Part shown: piece after piece, positions 46,527 to 56,869 of the stretch
Numbering within the stretch: the stretch's first letter is position 1
How the letters are laid out: each line of letters starts with the position of its first letter
Source: Duncaniella freteri
GTDB lineage: Bacteria > Bacteroidota > Bacteroidia > Bacteroidales > Muribaculaceae
Length of the DNA stretch: 64,000 bases
Assembly (NCBI RefSeq): GCF_004766125.1
Contig: NZ_SJSA01000001.1
Coordinates: 1,426,001 to 1,490,000 of the forward strand
Reading direction: 5' to 3'
Notes under the pieces: generated by a model
What the model saw: only the letters and a program-made list of their open reading frames with translations
What the model was told of the DNA's origin: nothing
Databases searched by the model: none
Position numbers and translations under genes: made by a program

Positions 46527-48305
46527 TTATTTCCGTTTGTTGCTCTGATTACGGAATGAAGCCGGAGTCATGCCGGTGCAGGCGTTGAACTGGGAGTAGA
46601 ATGTGGTCATGGAATTGAATCCCAGCATGTCGGCGAGGTCCTTGAGAGATGTGGGGTCGGCAGGGTCGGAAAGACGGCGCACAGCTTCTTTGATGCGGAG
46701 TGAGTTGATGTAGCGGGTGAAGGTCATTCCGTAACGTTCGTTCACAAGGCGGGATATGTATGTGCGGTTGGTCCCGAGCATGCGTGCGATCTTTTCCTTG
46801 GTAATAAGATTGTCGGTGTACACTGCCGGATCGAGCATAAGAGCGTCGAAACGTGCCGTGAGGTCTCTCAGGCGTTCTGCGGAAAGTGGTGTGACGTTTG
46901 CTGATGCGTTCTGCTCGGACGCTTCGCTTTCGTATTCATGGGATGTCTCGGGTCCGTGGGATGAACTGATGAGCTTTTCTTCAAGATGGCGTATTGTCTC
47001 GCGCAGGCGGTTCTCTTCGTGGGCCGATTCGGTAGCCTGTGCCACAATGGCTCTGTAAAGTAGGTTTTTGCGACGGTACATAACGACAGTCGAGGTCAAT
47101 ACTACGAGGATTATCACTACTGCCGCTATGAGAATGTTTACTATGTTCTGTTTCTCGATTAGTTGAATATGTTGCCGCGCGATGTCGTTCTCTGCACGTT
47201 CGAGGTCGTATTTGGCGCGCAGTTCTTCTATGGCATCTGTGTTTATCGCGTTGCTTAGGATTGTGCTCTCGCGTTTTGCCTGAGCTTTGAGTATGGCTGC
47301 TTTGTCATTGTTGCCGAGCTTGTGGTGTATGTCTGCCATTTTCCCTATGATTTCGGGTCGGGAGATGAACAGGATGCCTTCTACGGTGTTGCTGAGGGCC
47401 GAATCAAGAAGTTCCAGGGCTTTGATATGGTCGCCTTTGCCATTGCTTATGTCGGAGAGTGCGGCGTATGCCCTTGCACGGTCGGAATCGATATCGGCAG
47501 AGTTGGCTATTACTCTGTGGAAACAGTCCTTTGCGCCGACCATATCTCCCTGATGGTACAGCACATTCCCATAGGTGTTGTAAAGATTGCCGTAGTCGGA
47601 GAGCCCTTTTGTGTTGTGTATATACTCTGCTTCGCGGATGTATTTGAGTGCAAGACGGTCGTCGTTGTCGAGCAGATAGAAGTATGACATGACGATGGCT
47701 CCGAAGTAGGAGAGATAATCGTCGGATGTGCGGTGACCGTAGTCGTAACATTCCCGGGCGTATCTTAGTCCTGTCGCGTCCTTGCAGATGTAGTACATCA
47801 GTGCCACATTGGCGAGCAGCAGCGAATTGAGCCGTTCATCCTCTCCGCGCTTGGCTGCATCGATCCCTTTGAAGAAGTATTTCAATGCACCCTGGTAGTC
47901 TCGCTCGATGTTGGTGCTGAGTATTCCCATGCCGTTGTATACTGAAGCAAGACCGGTGTCGTAGTTGACCATATGGCATAGGCTTTCGGCTTTTCTGAGG
48001 CATGCATATGCCTTCTGGGCACTGTCGGAGAAGATTGATGCCTGTCCGAGAATGATGTTGCCGTGTATCCGGTAGTATGGGTCGGTGATATGTTGCTCTT
48101 CGACAATTTCGAGTATCTTTGTGCCGATTGCTCGTGCTGTCGGAAAGTCCTGTCGGTAGAGGGCGTCGCCACCTTCTCTGATAAGGGAGTCCGCAGGGGT
48201 GGTGGGTGAAGATTGAGGATCGGAGGGTTGAGAGGAAGAAATGCCGCAAGCCGCGACCGCTGTGAATAATATGAGTATCCACAGGGCACGGATGGGGTTG
48301 TATTT
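46527..48305 (-). pseudogene. TPR / AraC-type membrane regulator without a canonical start codon
   Basis: The coding frame continues about 110 codons above the first in-frame ATG (47972): RALWILILFTAVAACG gives a lipoprotein or secretion signal at the top, followed by TPR helices (DALYRQDFPTARAIG, AQKAYACLRKAESLC). Then come more TPRs, one membrane span (about 275-300 from the ATG) and a C-terminal AraC helix-turn-helix (KEKIARMLGTNRTYISRLV). No ATG, GTG or TTG precedes the signal sequence in frame. The loss could be a G deletion (AT-AAATAC at 48303-48308) or an ATC at 48293 in place of ATG. The shorter form from 47972 would lack export. It lies upstream of SusC, its probable target. Confidence 0.6.
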
Positions 48306-48341
48306 ATGATGGAGAGACGTGATGATGGTACAGGTGTGGGA

Positions 48342-49550
48342 TTAGATATGCAGTTTGTGGCCCATGCGCTGCTGCTTGGTGAGCATGTAGCGGCGGTTGT
48401 AGGGGTTGACCGGTATTTCCATCGGCACGTTCTCGATGACTTCCAGTCCGAATCCTTCGAGACCTTTGCGCTTGATGGGGTTGTTGGTGATGAGGCGCAT
48501 CTTCTGAATGTTGAGAAGGCGGAGTATCTGTGCTCCGACGCCGTAGTCGCGCTCGTCGGCCTTATGGCCCAGGTGGAGGTTGGCGTCCACTGTGTCGAGC
48601 CCTTCCTCCTGGAGTTTGTAGGCTCTGATTTTCTCCATCAGACCTATGCCTCTGCCTTCCTGGTTGAGGTAGAGTATGGCTCCCCTTCCTTCTTTTTCGA
48701 TCATCTCCATTGCCTTGTGGAGCTGCTCTCCGCAGTCGCATCGCATCGACCCGAATATGTCGCCTGTGGCGCAGGATGAGTGGACGCGCACGAGCACCGG
48801 GGTGTCGGCTGAGAGCTCTCCTTTTATGAGGGCGATGTGTTCAAGTCCGTTGCTTTTCTGGCGGAATGGGATGAGGCGGAAGTGGCCGTAGGCTGTGGGC
48901 ATGTCGACCTCGACCCCTTGCTCAACGAGCGATTCGGTGCGTAGACGGTAGGCGATGAGGTCGCGGATCGACACGAGTTTCAGTCCCCATTTGTCGGCTT
49001 TCTTGCGTAGCTGCGGCAGGCGTGCCATTGTTCCGTCCTCATTGAGTATCTCGATGAGCGAGGCTGCGGGGTATAGTCCGGCAAGGCGTGCGAGATCGAT
49101 GGAGGCTTCGGTGTGTCCGGGGCGGCGGAGCACTCCTGCGTCCTGGGCGTAGAGAGGGTGTATGTGTCCAGGTCTGCCGAAGTCCTCGGGTTTTACCGTT
49201 GGGTCGGCAAGGGCGCGGATTGTTGCGGCCCTGTCGTGGGCGGATACGCCTGTGGTGCATCCGGGGAGGAGATCGGCTGTGACGGTGAATGGGGTGCCGA
49301 GCATCGATGTGTTGTCATCGACCTGGTATCCGAGCTTGAGTTCTTTGCAGCGTGAGATGGTGATGGGGGCACACAGCTCGCCGCGGGCGTTGGTGATCAT
49401 GAAATTGACATGCTCGGGTGTGACCTTTTCGGCTGCGATTATGAGGTCGCCCTCGTTTTCGCGGTCCTCGTCGTCGACAACGATCACAAACTTGCCTTCG
49501 CGGAGATCGGCGAGAGCTTCTTCAATGGTGTCAAGCTTTATCTGTTCCAT
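48342..49550 (-). CDS. ribBA: Bifunctional DHBP synthase / GTP cyclohydrolase II
   Basis: 402 aa. The RibB half (about 1-200) has [17 protein letters not shown] and [19 protein letters not shown] with its ribulose-5-phosphate site. The RibA half (205-400) has the zinc cysteines [18 protein letters not shown] and the GTP-binding RGGILY-like [18 protein letters not shown]. Together they supply both branches of riboflavin synthesis. The start codon lies 20 nt inside the end of the upstream permease gene. No FMN riboswitch was seen upstream. Confidence 0.96.
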   Translation of the reverse strand: MEQIKLDTIEEALADLREGKFVIVVDDEDRENEGDLIIAAEKVTPEHVNFMITNARGELCAPITISRCKELKLGYQVDDNTSMLGTPFTVTADLLPGCTTGVSAHDRAATIRALADPTVKPEDFGRPGHIHPLYAQDAGVLRRPGHTEASIDLARLAGLYPAASLIEILNEDGTMARLPQLRKKADKWGLKLVSIRDLIAYRLRTESLVEQGVEVDMPTAYGHFRLIPFRQKSNGLEHIALIKGELSADTPVLVRVHSSCATGDIFGSMRCDCGEQLHKAMEMIEKEGRGAILYLNQEGRGIGLMEKIRAYKLQEEGLDTVDANLHLGHKADERDYGVGAQILRLLNIQKMRLITNNPIKRKGLEGFGLEVIENVPMEIPVNPYNRRYMLTKQQRMGHKLHI

Positions 49551-51453
49551 TTTCGATGAGTGTTATGAGTTGGGATGATACTTTGCTCACGGTGTCCAGG
49601 TCATGGCGAAGCTGTTTCTGGGTGTATCTGCCGTAGAGCCATATGGGTATCCCGATGGGGAAGAGTGCTATCATTATGTTGCTGAGCCATCGGTTGGATG
49701 ACGGTTCGATGAACCACAGCGAGCGCAGTATAGGCATATCCATGAGCCTTATTATCACCATCTTGTCGCGTGAGTTGGATAGGCGTTCCACTATGCTTTC
49801 CTCGTAGTCGCGGATGGCGTGGAGGCTGTCGCGGTCGTATCCTTTGCGCCAGTAGGATATGTAGGACTGTGATGGCGGATTGTCAGCGAGGAATCCGGCT
49901 ACCATATCCTTGAGCCGGTTGAGCCGCTCCAGGGCTATTGCCGGGCGCACCTCCTCCATGACTATTTCCTTCATTTCCACAGAGCGGGTCTCGCTCACTC
50001 CGAAGAAGCGACGGAAGAAGTTGAGATAGGCATCCTTGTTGAACACTGCCGAGTCGTTTACTGCCTTGTAGGTGAAGAATATTCCTAATGGCAACAGGAC
50101 GGCGGCACTGAGCCACATCCCTTGCCATACGGGCCACTTGCCGTCGCGGGCGAGCTTGTAGCCCATGTTGTCGATGATATAGTAGAATATGAACAGGAAT
50201 ACCGATATGACGAGCGGTGTGCCGAGACCTCCTTTGCGGATTATGGCTCCGAGCGGTGCTCCGATGAAGAAGAATATGATGCAGGCGAAGGAGAGGGTGA
50301 ATTTCTTCATCAGCTCAATGGAGTGGCGGCGTATGGTGCGGGTGTCGTCGGCCATGGTGAGACTGCGGTATTCGTACTCCTGCTTGTTGCGCTGCGATTT
50401 GGCGAGAGCCGTCTGAAGATAGTTTATGCCTACACCCGACGATGAGCCTCGGAACACGGAGTCGACATCCATCGCCCGCGCCATTTTCACGGATGGGTTA
50501 GGGGTTCTGATGCGGGTTCCTGTTGTATCGGAGGAGATGCGATAGGGCATTATATTCATGTGGGGGGTCTCGCGCAGGGAATTGGAATATTCCATGCCGA
50601 GCGAGTCGACACGTTGCTGCACGGAGTCGATCGTTGCTCTCAGTTCTGCCATGTTCTTTCCCACATACTGGTTGCGCATACCCTGCTCGTCCATTCGGTT
50701 GAAGTTGGAGTCGAATGTCACCATTATCTCTTTCACGTCGAATGTTTCACGCCGGTATGGGACGTTCTTCATGCCTGTGGCTGCGTCTTTGAGGTTCTCG
50801 AACGATTCTCCGCTCCACAGTTCGAGAAAGAGGTGGGTCTTGTCGGCCGTGAAGCTCATCTTTCCTGAGTCGGCAAGGATGATAGAGGAGTTCTCGAATC
50901 CGCGTGACACGTCGTAGATCATCATGTCGTAGAGCACGCCTGTGTCGCGGTTCTTATGTTCTATGAAGAGGTTGTAGCCCGGTATCTGGTCGTAGAACAC
51001 GCCTTCAGGGATCTCCAGTTCGGGTGATTTCTGCCTTACGGAGTAGAGGAGGGTGTACATCTTGGTCTGCGCGATGGGGAGCACGTTGTTCTGGAAGAAG
51101 AATGCTCCAGCGGCTATCAGCACCATCAGCACGATGAGCGGAGCCATTGTGCGCAACAGAGATATGCCGGATGCTTTCATCGCCGTTAGCTCGAAGTTCT
51201 CGCCGAGGTTGCCGAATATCATGAGCGAAGCCAGGAGTATGGCGAGCGGGAGAGCCATCGGCACCATGGTGAGTGCGGCGTAGAAGAACAGTTCGGATAT
51301 GACGTCGACCCCGAGGCCCTTGCCTACGAGGTCGTCGATGTAACGCCACAGAAATTGCATAAGCACGATGAACAGGCATATACAGAACGTCATCACAAAC
51401 AGAGGCAGGAAGCTCTGCAGGATGAAGGTGTCCATACGCTTGATACGTATCAT
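49531..51453 (-). CDS. LptF/LptG-family lipopolysaccharide export permease
   Basis: 640 aa; start at 51453, with an alternative ATG at 51435. The N-terminus holds three spans with the family sequence [18 protein letters not shown] and the cytoplasmic coupling segment [18 protein letters not shown] periplasmic beta-jellyroll covers about 105-355, and spans [20 protein letters not shown] and following close the core. A C-terminal extension of about 170 residues ends in another hydrophobic stretch ([16 protein letters not shown]), longer than in proteobacterial LptF/G. It moves LPS with the LptB ATPase and the Lpt bridge. It overlaps ribBA by 20 nt. Confidence 0.9.
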   Translation of the reverse strand: MIRIKRMDTFILQSFLPLFVMTFCICLFIVLMQFLWRYIDDLVGKGLGVDVISELFFYAALTMVPMALPLAILLASLMIFGNLGENFELTAMKASGISLLRTMAPLIVLMVLIAAGAFFFQNNVLPIAQTKMYTLLYSVRQKSPELEIPEGVFYDQIPGYNLFIEHKNRDTGVLYDMMIYDVSRGFENSSIILADSGKMSFTADKTHLFLELWSGESFENLKDAATGMKNVPYRRETFDVKEIMVTFDSNFNRMDEQGMRNQYVGKNMAELRATIDSVQQRVDSLGMEYSNSLRETPHMNIMPYRISSDTTGTRIRTPNPSVKMARAMDVDSVFRGSSSGVGINYLQTALAKSQRNKQEYEYRSLTMADDTRTIRRHSIELMKKFTLSFACIIFFFIGAPLGAIIRKGGLGTPLVISVFLFIFYYIIDNMGYKLARDGKWPVWQGMWLSAAVLLPLGIFFTYKAVNDSAVFNKDAYLNFFRRFFGVSETRSVEMKEIVMEEVRPAIALERLNRLKDMVAGFLADNPPSQSYISYWRKGYDRDSLHAIRDYEESIVERLSNSRDKMVIIRLMDMPILRSLWFIEPSSNRWLSNIMIALFPIGIPIWLYGRYTQKQLRHDLDTVSKVSSQLITLIENGTDKA

Positions 51454-51569
51454 CGCAATTTTCTTAGGATTAAATGATGGGGTTTATCAGAGCGACACAT
51501 GGCCGCCCGGTTGAGGAGCGACCATGCGCGTTGGATTGTCAATTTTTTTCAAGTGGATGTCACTTGTGA

Positions 51570-52064
51570 TTATTTGATTCCGAGACGGGTCTTTACAGTG
51601 GGGGTGATGTCGGTGACATCAGTTCCGACATAGACGGGCACCATGTTCTCGAATACGAAAGTGTAGTTGCCCTCGGCTCCTATAGCCTGGATGGCCTTTA
51701 CCACCTTTTCCTGAACAGGAGCCATGAGCTGCTGCTGCTGACGCTGTATGTCCTGTACGGCTGTCTCACGGAACTGCTGGATCTTGCCTTCGAGCTCCTG
51801 CATCTCCTGCATGCGACGCTCCTTGATGGTCTGGGGGGTGCTTTCCTCAAGAGCCTGGAATTCTTCGTATTTCTTCTGGAATTCCTCCTGGAGCTTGCTG
51901 AACTCGTCCTGATATTTCTTGTTGGCTGCTTCGAGCTGCTCGTTTATTGTCTTTATTTCAGGCATTGCCTGCATGAGCTCCTGAGTGTTGATGACAGCAA
52001 ATTTCTGAGCAAATACGCTCATAGGAAGCGCAATCATGATTGCGAGCAACAGTTTCTTGATCAT
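51570..52064 (-). CDS. OmpH/Skp-family periplasmic chaperone (copy 1)
   Basis: 164 aa. A signal peptide ending VFAQ precedes KFAVINTQELMQAMPE, which opens the mature protein as in Skp. Long charged helices (residues 40-120, EEFQKKYEEFQALEE) form the tentacle that shields unfolded outer-membrane proteins. A beta part (YTFVFENMVPVYVG) ends the chain. It is one of two tandem Skp paralogues downstream of bamA; a -7 box in the gap between them suggests some independent expression. Confidence 0.92.
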   Translation of the reverse strand: MIKKLLLAIMIALPMSVFAQKFAVINTQELMQAMPEIKTINEQLEAANKKYQDEFSKLQEEFQKKYEEFQALEESTPQTIKERRMQEMQELEGKIQQFRETAVQDIQRQQQQLMAPVQEKVVKAIQAIGAEGNYTFVFENMVPVYVGTDVTDITPTVKTRLGIK

Positions 52065-52154
52065 TGTTGTATTGTGGTGTTATATGTTTATACTTGTCTT
52101 TTTTATGTTCTTCCGGATTTTGAAATCAGGACATGTGTCCTTTAACAAACGGTG

Positions 52155-52162
52155 CAAAGATA
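52155..52162 (-). promoter_or_regulatory. -7 box between the two skp-like genes
   Basis: Minus strand reads TATCTTTG (TAnnTTTG), about 90 nt before the downstream copy. No good -33 box. Confidence 0.4.
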
Positions 52163-52168
52163 GTTAAA

Positions 52169-52684
52169 TTATTTTGAAAAACCTAACTTTTCGAGCACCT
52201 CATTGGATACGTCGATACGCGGGGAGGCGAAGATGATATCGGCTGATGACGCGCGGTCGAAGATGCATTGGTAGCCGCGCTCCTCGCTTACTTTCTTTAT
52301 GGCATTGTAGACATCCTCCTGAATGGGTCGCATGAGTGTCTGGCGTTTCTTGTAGAGTTCGCCTTCAGGTCCGAAATATTTCTGTCGCAGTTCGGCAGCT
52401 TTTTTCTCCTTTGCCACGATCTCCGACTCTTTCTTTTTCTTCTGTTCGTCGGTCAGGAACACCATCTCGTTCTGATAGTTCTTGTACATGGTCTCGGCTT
52501 CTTTAGCCACAGCCTCGACCTCTTTCTGCCAACGCTGAGAGAGCTGGTTGAGCTGTTCGTTTGCCATTTCATAGTTGGGGATGCTCGATAGGATGTAGTC
52601 CATGTCGACGAGAGCAAACTTCTGAGCGTTTGCGCCGAGTATGCTGCCAAGGGCTATGACGAGTGTGAAGAGAAATTTTTTCAT
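52169..52684 (-). CDS. OmpH/Skp-family periplasmic chaperone (copy 2)
   Basis: 171 aa, same layout as its downstream paralogue: signal peptide ending ANAQ, KFALVDMDYILSSIPNYEMANEQ at the mature N-terminus, lysine/glutamate-rich helical tentacles, and a C-terminal strand region (YQCIFDRASSADIIF). It directly follows bamA (78 nt), matching a conserved arrangement in which the chaperone and the insertion machine are made together. Confidence 0.92.
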   Translation of the reverse strand: MKKFLFTLVIALGSILGANAQKFALVDMDYILSSIPNYEMANEQLNQLSQRWQKEVEAVAKEAETMYKNYQNEMVFLTDEQKKKKESEIVAKEKKAAELRQKYFGPEGELYKKRQTLMRPIQEDVYNAIKKVSEERGYQCIFDRASSADIIFASPRIDVSNEVLEKLGFSK

Positions 52685-52762
52685 GACTTTAAACTTAGTG
52701 ATATACTTTAAAGACGTTTGACTCAGCTAAAAGTTTAATTGAACGAATCAAGCGTGGGTGGA

Positions 52763-55405
52763 TTAGAATTCCTGTCCGAGTATGAAGTGGAAGTGAGAGC
52801 CACCCTTTTCGCCGTATACTTTGTCGAAACCGTAAGCCCAGTCGATACCCATCATACCTACCATCGGGAGGAAGATGCGGACACCGACACCTGCGGAACG
52901 TTTGATGTCAAACGGCTGGAACTTCTTGATGTCGCTCCATGCGTTACCTCCTTCAAGGAATGTCAGACCGTAGATGGTAGTGGTGGGCTGTAGCATGAAG
53001 GGGAAGTGGAGTTCGACTCCGAAGCGGGTGTAGGCGCGTCCGCCGCCCTCATAGTAGGGGGTGAGCTGACCGTTGTCGTAACCGCGAAGGGCGATTGTCT
53101 CCTGGGCATAGGTGTATGAGCCTGACATGCCGTCGCCACCCACATAGAATGTCTCGAACGGTGACTTGAGGTAGCGGTTGTAGCTTCCGAGAAGTCCGAT
53201 GTCGGCACGAGTCATCAGCACAAGGGTGTATTTGCCTTCAGGGTTGGTGAGCGGGGTGTAGGTGCGTGAGTTGAACCGCAGCTTCCAGTATTCGATCCAG
53301 CGGTATAGTTCGCGGTGGGCTGCATCGGTGTTCTCCTCCGATAGCTTCTTCCAGTCCTTCTTGCCGAAGAGTGATGCGGGGGGGGTCATCTGAAGGTTGA
53401 GCGAGAAGGTTGATCCGGTACGTGTGTACTGCGGGTTGTCGATAGAGTTGCGGCTGAGTGTGAGACCGAGCACAAGTGAATTGGAGGTGCCGTTCTGCAT
53501 GTTGAGAAGGTAAGCCCAGTTCTTCACATGATACCAGTTGTAGCCTATTTCGGCCTGGAATGTGAACCAGTCGTCAGGCCAGTCGAGACGCTTGCCGAAG
53601 CCTACGTTCACGCCGAGCATCTGAAGATACTTGTTGGGGTCGTAGGCGTTCTCTATGGCGTTGTTGTAGTAGTCGTTGTAACCGTAGCCATAGTTGTTGT
53701 ACATGCCACCGTAATATGAATTGTAATAGTTGTTCATGTAACGGTTGTTGTAGTAAGAGGAGTTGACTCCTGTCTGACGGCTGTAGTATGCCGACACGGA
53801 GAGGGAGTTGGGGCGTTTACCTCCGAACCATGGGTCAAGGAAAGATATCGAGTATGCCTGATAGTAGCGGGCATTGGTCTGAGCGGAGATAGTGAACTGC
53901 TGACCCTCGCCCTGCGGGATAAGCCCGCGGTAGGAGTTGGGGTAGAAGAGGTTCTTTATAGAGAAGTTGGTGAACTTTATGGCAACCTTTCCGATGATAC
54001 CGGTCTGACCCCATCCCATGGAGAATTCAAACTGGTCGTTGGACTTGGATGCAAGGTTGAAGAGGATATCCACGGTGCCGTCCTCATCGTTAGGCTCGGG
54101 GCGGATGTCCATGTTCTCAGGATCGAAGTGTCCGGTCTGGGCGATTTCGCGGGCAGAGCGCATGAGGTCGGTCTTTGAGAAGAGTTCTCCGGGCTTTACA
54201 CGCAGCTCGCGACGTATCACTTTTTCGTAGAGACGGTCGTTGCCGTTGATCACCACATTGTTGATGCGTGCCTGCGGGCCCTCCATGATGCGCATCTCCA
54301 GGTCGATGGAGTCGCCGTGGACGTTCTTTTCGATAGGAACGAGCTGGAAGAATAGATAACCCTTATCCATGTAGTAGTTGGATACGGCATCCTCGTCGCC
54401 ATCGGCGGCTGTGCGCTTGTTGATGAGCTTCTGGTTGTACACATCACCTTTCTGCATCCCGAGGATATTGTCGAGGATGTAGGTGGGATATACGGTGTTG
54501 CCTACCCATGACACATTGTTGAGGTAGTATTTCTTTCCTTCATCAAGGGTGATGTAGACGTCGACAGTCTTGTCGTCGAATGGGACAACGGAGTCACTGA
54601 GAATTGTGGCGTCGCGATAGCCTTTTTCGTTGTATTTTGCGATGATGCGCTCAAGGTCGTCCTCATAATCGCTTTCGACAAACTTCTTCTGCTTGAAAAG
54701 GTTGATGAGCTTGCCTTTCTCGTTGGTCTTTTTCATGGCGCGCTGCACCTGATTGTCGGAGAGCACTTCATTGCCGTCGATGTAGATCTTGTGGACCTTG
54801 ACCTTGTCGTGTTTCTTGACGTTGATGTTGACTATCACCTCGTTGGGAGCTGACAGGTCCTCGGCGAGATCGATTTTTACCTGAGCCTTGCCGAAGCCCT
54901 TGTTGCTATAGTACTTCTGGATGATCTGCTCGGCGCGGTTCACGATGTTCTGGGTGATCTGGTTGCCTCGATGGAGCTGTAGAGCGTCATCAAGATCCTT
55001 CTGTTCACCCTTCTTCACGCCTGAGTACACTATCGATGATATGCGCGGCTGCTGGCGCAGGTTGAAGCATAGCCAAGCCTTGTTGCCTGCCACTTTGTCG
55101 ACAGTGATCTTTACGTTGGAGAACAGACCCTGTTTCCACAGGCGTTTGGCGGCATCGGTGATGTCGCTGCCGGGTATCTGTACGTAGTCGCCGAGTTTCA
55201 GCCCTGAGTATCCTATGATGTTCTTTTCTTCATAGTTGTCGGCTCCGACTATGCGGATTCCGGCTATTTCATAGGTCTTGGGCAGACCGCTGAATATCAC
55301 AGTGGGATTGACTATGGTGTCGGAGGCGAGCTGAGCCCGCGAAGGGAGCGCGCAACAGATTATTGCTACGAGCAATGTGATGATATGTGACAGATTGGTA
55401 CGCAT
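52763..55405 (-). CDS. bamA: Outer membrane assembly factor BamA
   Basis: 880 aa. A signal peptide (ending PSRAQ) is followed by five POTRA domains (about 30-430) and the 16-strand Omp85 barrel, with the GLIPQGEGQQFTISAQTN, GGDGMSGSYTYAQETIALRGYD and the VRGY-like lid region, ending in LGQEF. The central loop region around residues 545-588 contains an unusual insertion made mostly of Tyr, Asn and Gly (NNYYNSYYGGMYNNYGYGYN). It inserts beta-barrel proteins into the outer membrane. It lies between uppS and two skp genes. Confidence 0.96.
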   Translation of the reverse strand: MRTNLSHIITLLVAIICCALPSRAQLASDTIVNPTVIFSGLPKTYEIAGIRIVGADNYEEKNIIGYSGLKLGDYVQIPGSDITDAAKRLWKQGLFSNVKITVDKVAGNKAWLCFNLRQQPRISSIVYSGVKKGEQKDLDDALQLHRGNQITQNIVNRAEQIIQKYYSNKGFGKAQVKIDLAEDLSAPNEVIVNINVKKHDKVKVHKIYIDGNEVLSDNQVQRAMKKTNEKGKLINLFKQKKFVESDYEDDLERIIAKYNEKGYRDATILSDSVVPFDDKTVDVYITLDEGKKYYLNNVSWVGNTVYPTYILDNILGMQKGDVYNQKLINKRTAADGDEDAVSNYYMDKGYLFFQLVPIEKNVHGDSIDLEMRIMEGPQARINNVVINGNDRLYEKVIRRELRVKPGELFSKTDLMRSAREIAQTGHFDPENMDIRPEPNDEDGTVDILFNLASKSNDQFEFSMGWGQTGIIGKVAIKFTNFSIKNLFYPNSYRGLIPQGEGQQFTISAQTNARYYQAYSISFLDPWFGGKRPNSLSVSAYYSRQTGVNSSYYNNRYMNNYYNSYYGGMYNNYGYGYNDYYNNAIENAYDPNKYLQMLGVNVGFGKRLDWPDDWFTFQAEIGYNWYHVKNWAYLLNMQNGTSNSLVLGLTLSRNSIDNPQYTRTGSTFSLNLQMTPPASLFGKKDWKKLSEENTDAAHRELYRWIEYWKLRFNSRTYTPLTNPEGKYTLVLMTRADIGLLGSYNRYLKSPFETFYVGGDGMSGSYTYAQETIALRGYDNGQLTPYYEGGGRAYTRFGVELHFPFMLQPTTTIYGLTFLEGGNAWSDIKKFQPFDIKRSAGVGVRIFLPMVGMMGIDWAYGFDKVYGEKGGSHFHFILGQEF

Positions 55406-55416
55406 ACAGTATATCG

Positions 55417-56160
55417 CTATTTTATCTGGGCAGATGTGAGGCCGAAGCGGCGTTCACGGTTCTGATAGTTGGCTATTGCTGTGAAGAAGTCCTCGCGTGA
55501 GAAGTCGGGCCAGAATGTGTCGGTGACATATATCTCGGCATAGGCTATCTGCCAAAGGAGATAGTTGCTGACACGGTGGTCCCCGCCGGTGCGAATCAGC
55601 AGGTCGGGGTCGGGCATTGAGGCTGTGGTGAGATATTGCTCGAAGTCGGCATCGGCAGCCATGGATTCAGGTGACTTTCTGCCTTCCTTCACATCGGTGG
55701 CAAACCTGCGGCATGCCTCCAGTATTTCCCATCGTGATGAGTAGCTGAGAGCCAATGTGAGGGTGAGCCCTGAGCATGCGGCGGTGTCGGCGATGCATCG
55801 GTCGAGACGTTCGCGTGCCTCGGCAGGGAGGCGGTTTACGTCGCCTATCATTCTGAGGCGCACATTGTTCTTTATGAGGTCGGGGGTCTCGCGCTCGATG
55901 GCTATGACGATCAGATGCATCAGTGCGTCGACTTCGGCTTTGGGGCGGTTCCAGTTCTCGGTTGAGAATGTGTAGAGCGTGAGATATTCGATGCCTGTCT
56001 CGGACGCGGCCTCGGTGATGCGTCGTACGGTTTTTACTCCTTCGACATGACCTGCGCTACGGTCGAGTCCGCGGGATGTGGCCCAACGGCCGTTGCCGTC
56101 CATGATGACAGCCACGTGACGCGGGAGACGTGAGGTATCGATTTCAGCTATATTCGCCAT
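55417..56160 (-). CDS. uppS: Isoprenyl transferase (undecaprenyl diphosphate synthase)
   Basis: 247 aa cis-prenyltransferase. [17 protein letters not shown] holds the catalytic aspartate and FPP site. [23 protein letters not shown] is the second signature, and [26 protein letters not shown] the third. It makes the lipid carrier for peptidoglycan and surface polysaccharides. It starts 4 nt after the DUF6089 gene ends and precedes bamA by 11 nt. Confidence 0.96.
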   Translation of the reverse strand: MANIAEIDTSRLPRHVAVIMDGNGRWATSRGLDRSAGHVEGVKTVRRITEAASETGIEYLTLYTFSTENWNRPKAEVDALMHLIVIAIERETPDLIKNNVRLRMIGDVNRLPAEARERLDRCIADTAACSGLTLTLALSYSSRWEILEACRRFATDVKEGRKSPESMAADADFEQYLTTASMPDPDLLIRTGGDHRVSNYLLWQIAYAEIYVTDTFWPDFSREDFFTAIANYQNRERRFGLTSAQIK

Positions 56161-56164
56161 TGTT

Positions 56165-56869
56165 TCAGTCTAAACGGTGGCACTCTATGCACCGCTCGCC
56201 AAACTCGTAGGAGACGGACAGTAGCAGAGTGGAGTACCAGTCAGTATTCTTTATAAATGAGCTTTTTATGAGGTAAAGATCGGAGAGAGAAGCCCCATCG
56301 GCATGGTCGCCTATGACCTTGGTCATGGCGAACTCCAGGGAGAGGTTGAGCCGGGGACGCACCTTGTATTTCACGCCAAATGCCATTGGTATCGTCATTG
56401 CCGTGAAAGTGCTGCCATCGCTTGAAGCCGTTGACACACCTACTCCGAGAGCGAGGTAGGGTGAGAGGCGTTTCAGCTGTTTGTAGGGCTCTCCTGTTCC
56501 GTAGTTGAAGAGGTTGAACTCTCCGCGGGCCTGGATGTCGCAGAGGGTTGAACTGAAGTCGTAGACAGCACCTCCGGGGAGAGCGTTTTCCATGTCGGCG
56601 GTTGATCCGCTGAGGGATGCTACGTTCACCAGTCCGCGTATGGCGAAGCGGGTGTTCAGCAGGTAGCGGAAAGATGCATTGGCGGCAAATCCTGGATGGG
56701 AGAGCAGGTTGCTTTCGTTGGCATCTCCGAGGTAGCCTGACATGCCTATCCCTGCGCCGAGGTCGAACCTGTAGGTCTCGGGCTGCGCTGTGGCTTGTGC
56801 CACGCTTGCGGGCGCGACACTCCATAGACAGAAAAAGGCTATTAAGGATGTCAGGTGTCGGATATCCAC
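56165..56869 (-). CDS. DUF6089-family outer-membrane beta-barrel protein
   Basis: 234 aa, starting with GTG at 56869, which overlaps the stop of the upstream gene as TAGTG. A signal peptide ends near SVAQA. The mature protein is a run of alternating strands ([45 protein letters not shown]) typical of eight-strand barrels; it ends at a CxxCH-like [11 protein letters not shown]6089 proteins are regularly encoded just before uppS and bamA in Bacteroidales. Function unknown. Confidence 0.85.
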   Translation of the reverse strand: MDIRHLTSLIAFFCLWSVAPASVAQATAQPETYRFDLGAGIGMSGYLGDANESNLLSHPGFAANASFRYLLNTRFAIRGLVNVASLSGSTADMENALPGGAVYDFSSTLCDIQARGEFNLFNYGTGEPYKQLKRLSPYLALGVGVSTASSDGSTFTAMTIPMAFGVKYKVRPRLNLSLEFAMTKVIGDHADGASLSDLYLIKSSFIKNTDWYSTLLLSVSYEFGERCIECHRLD

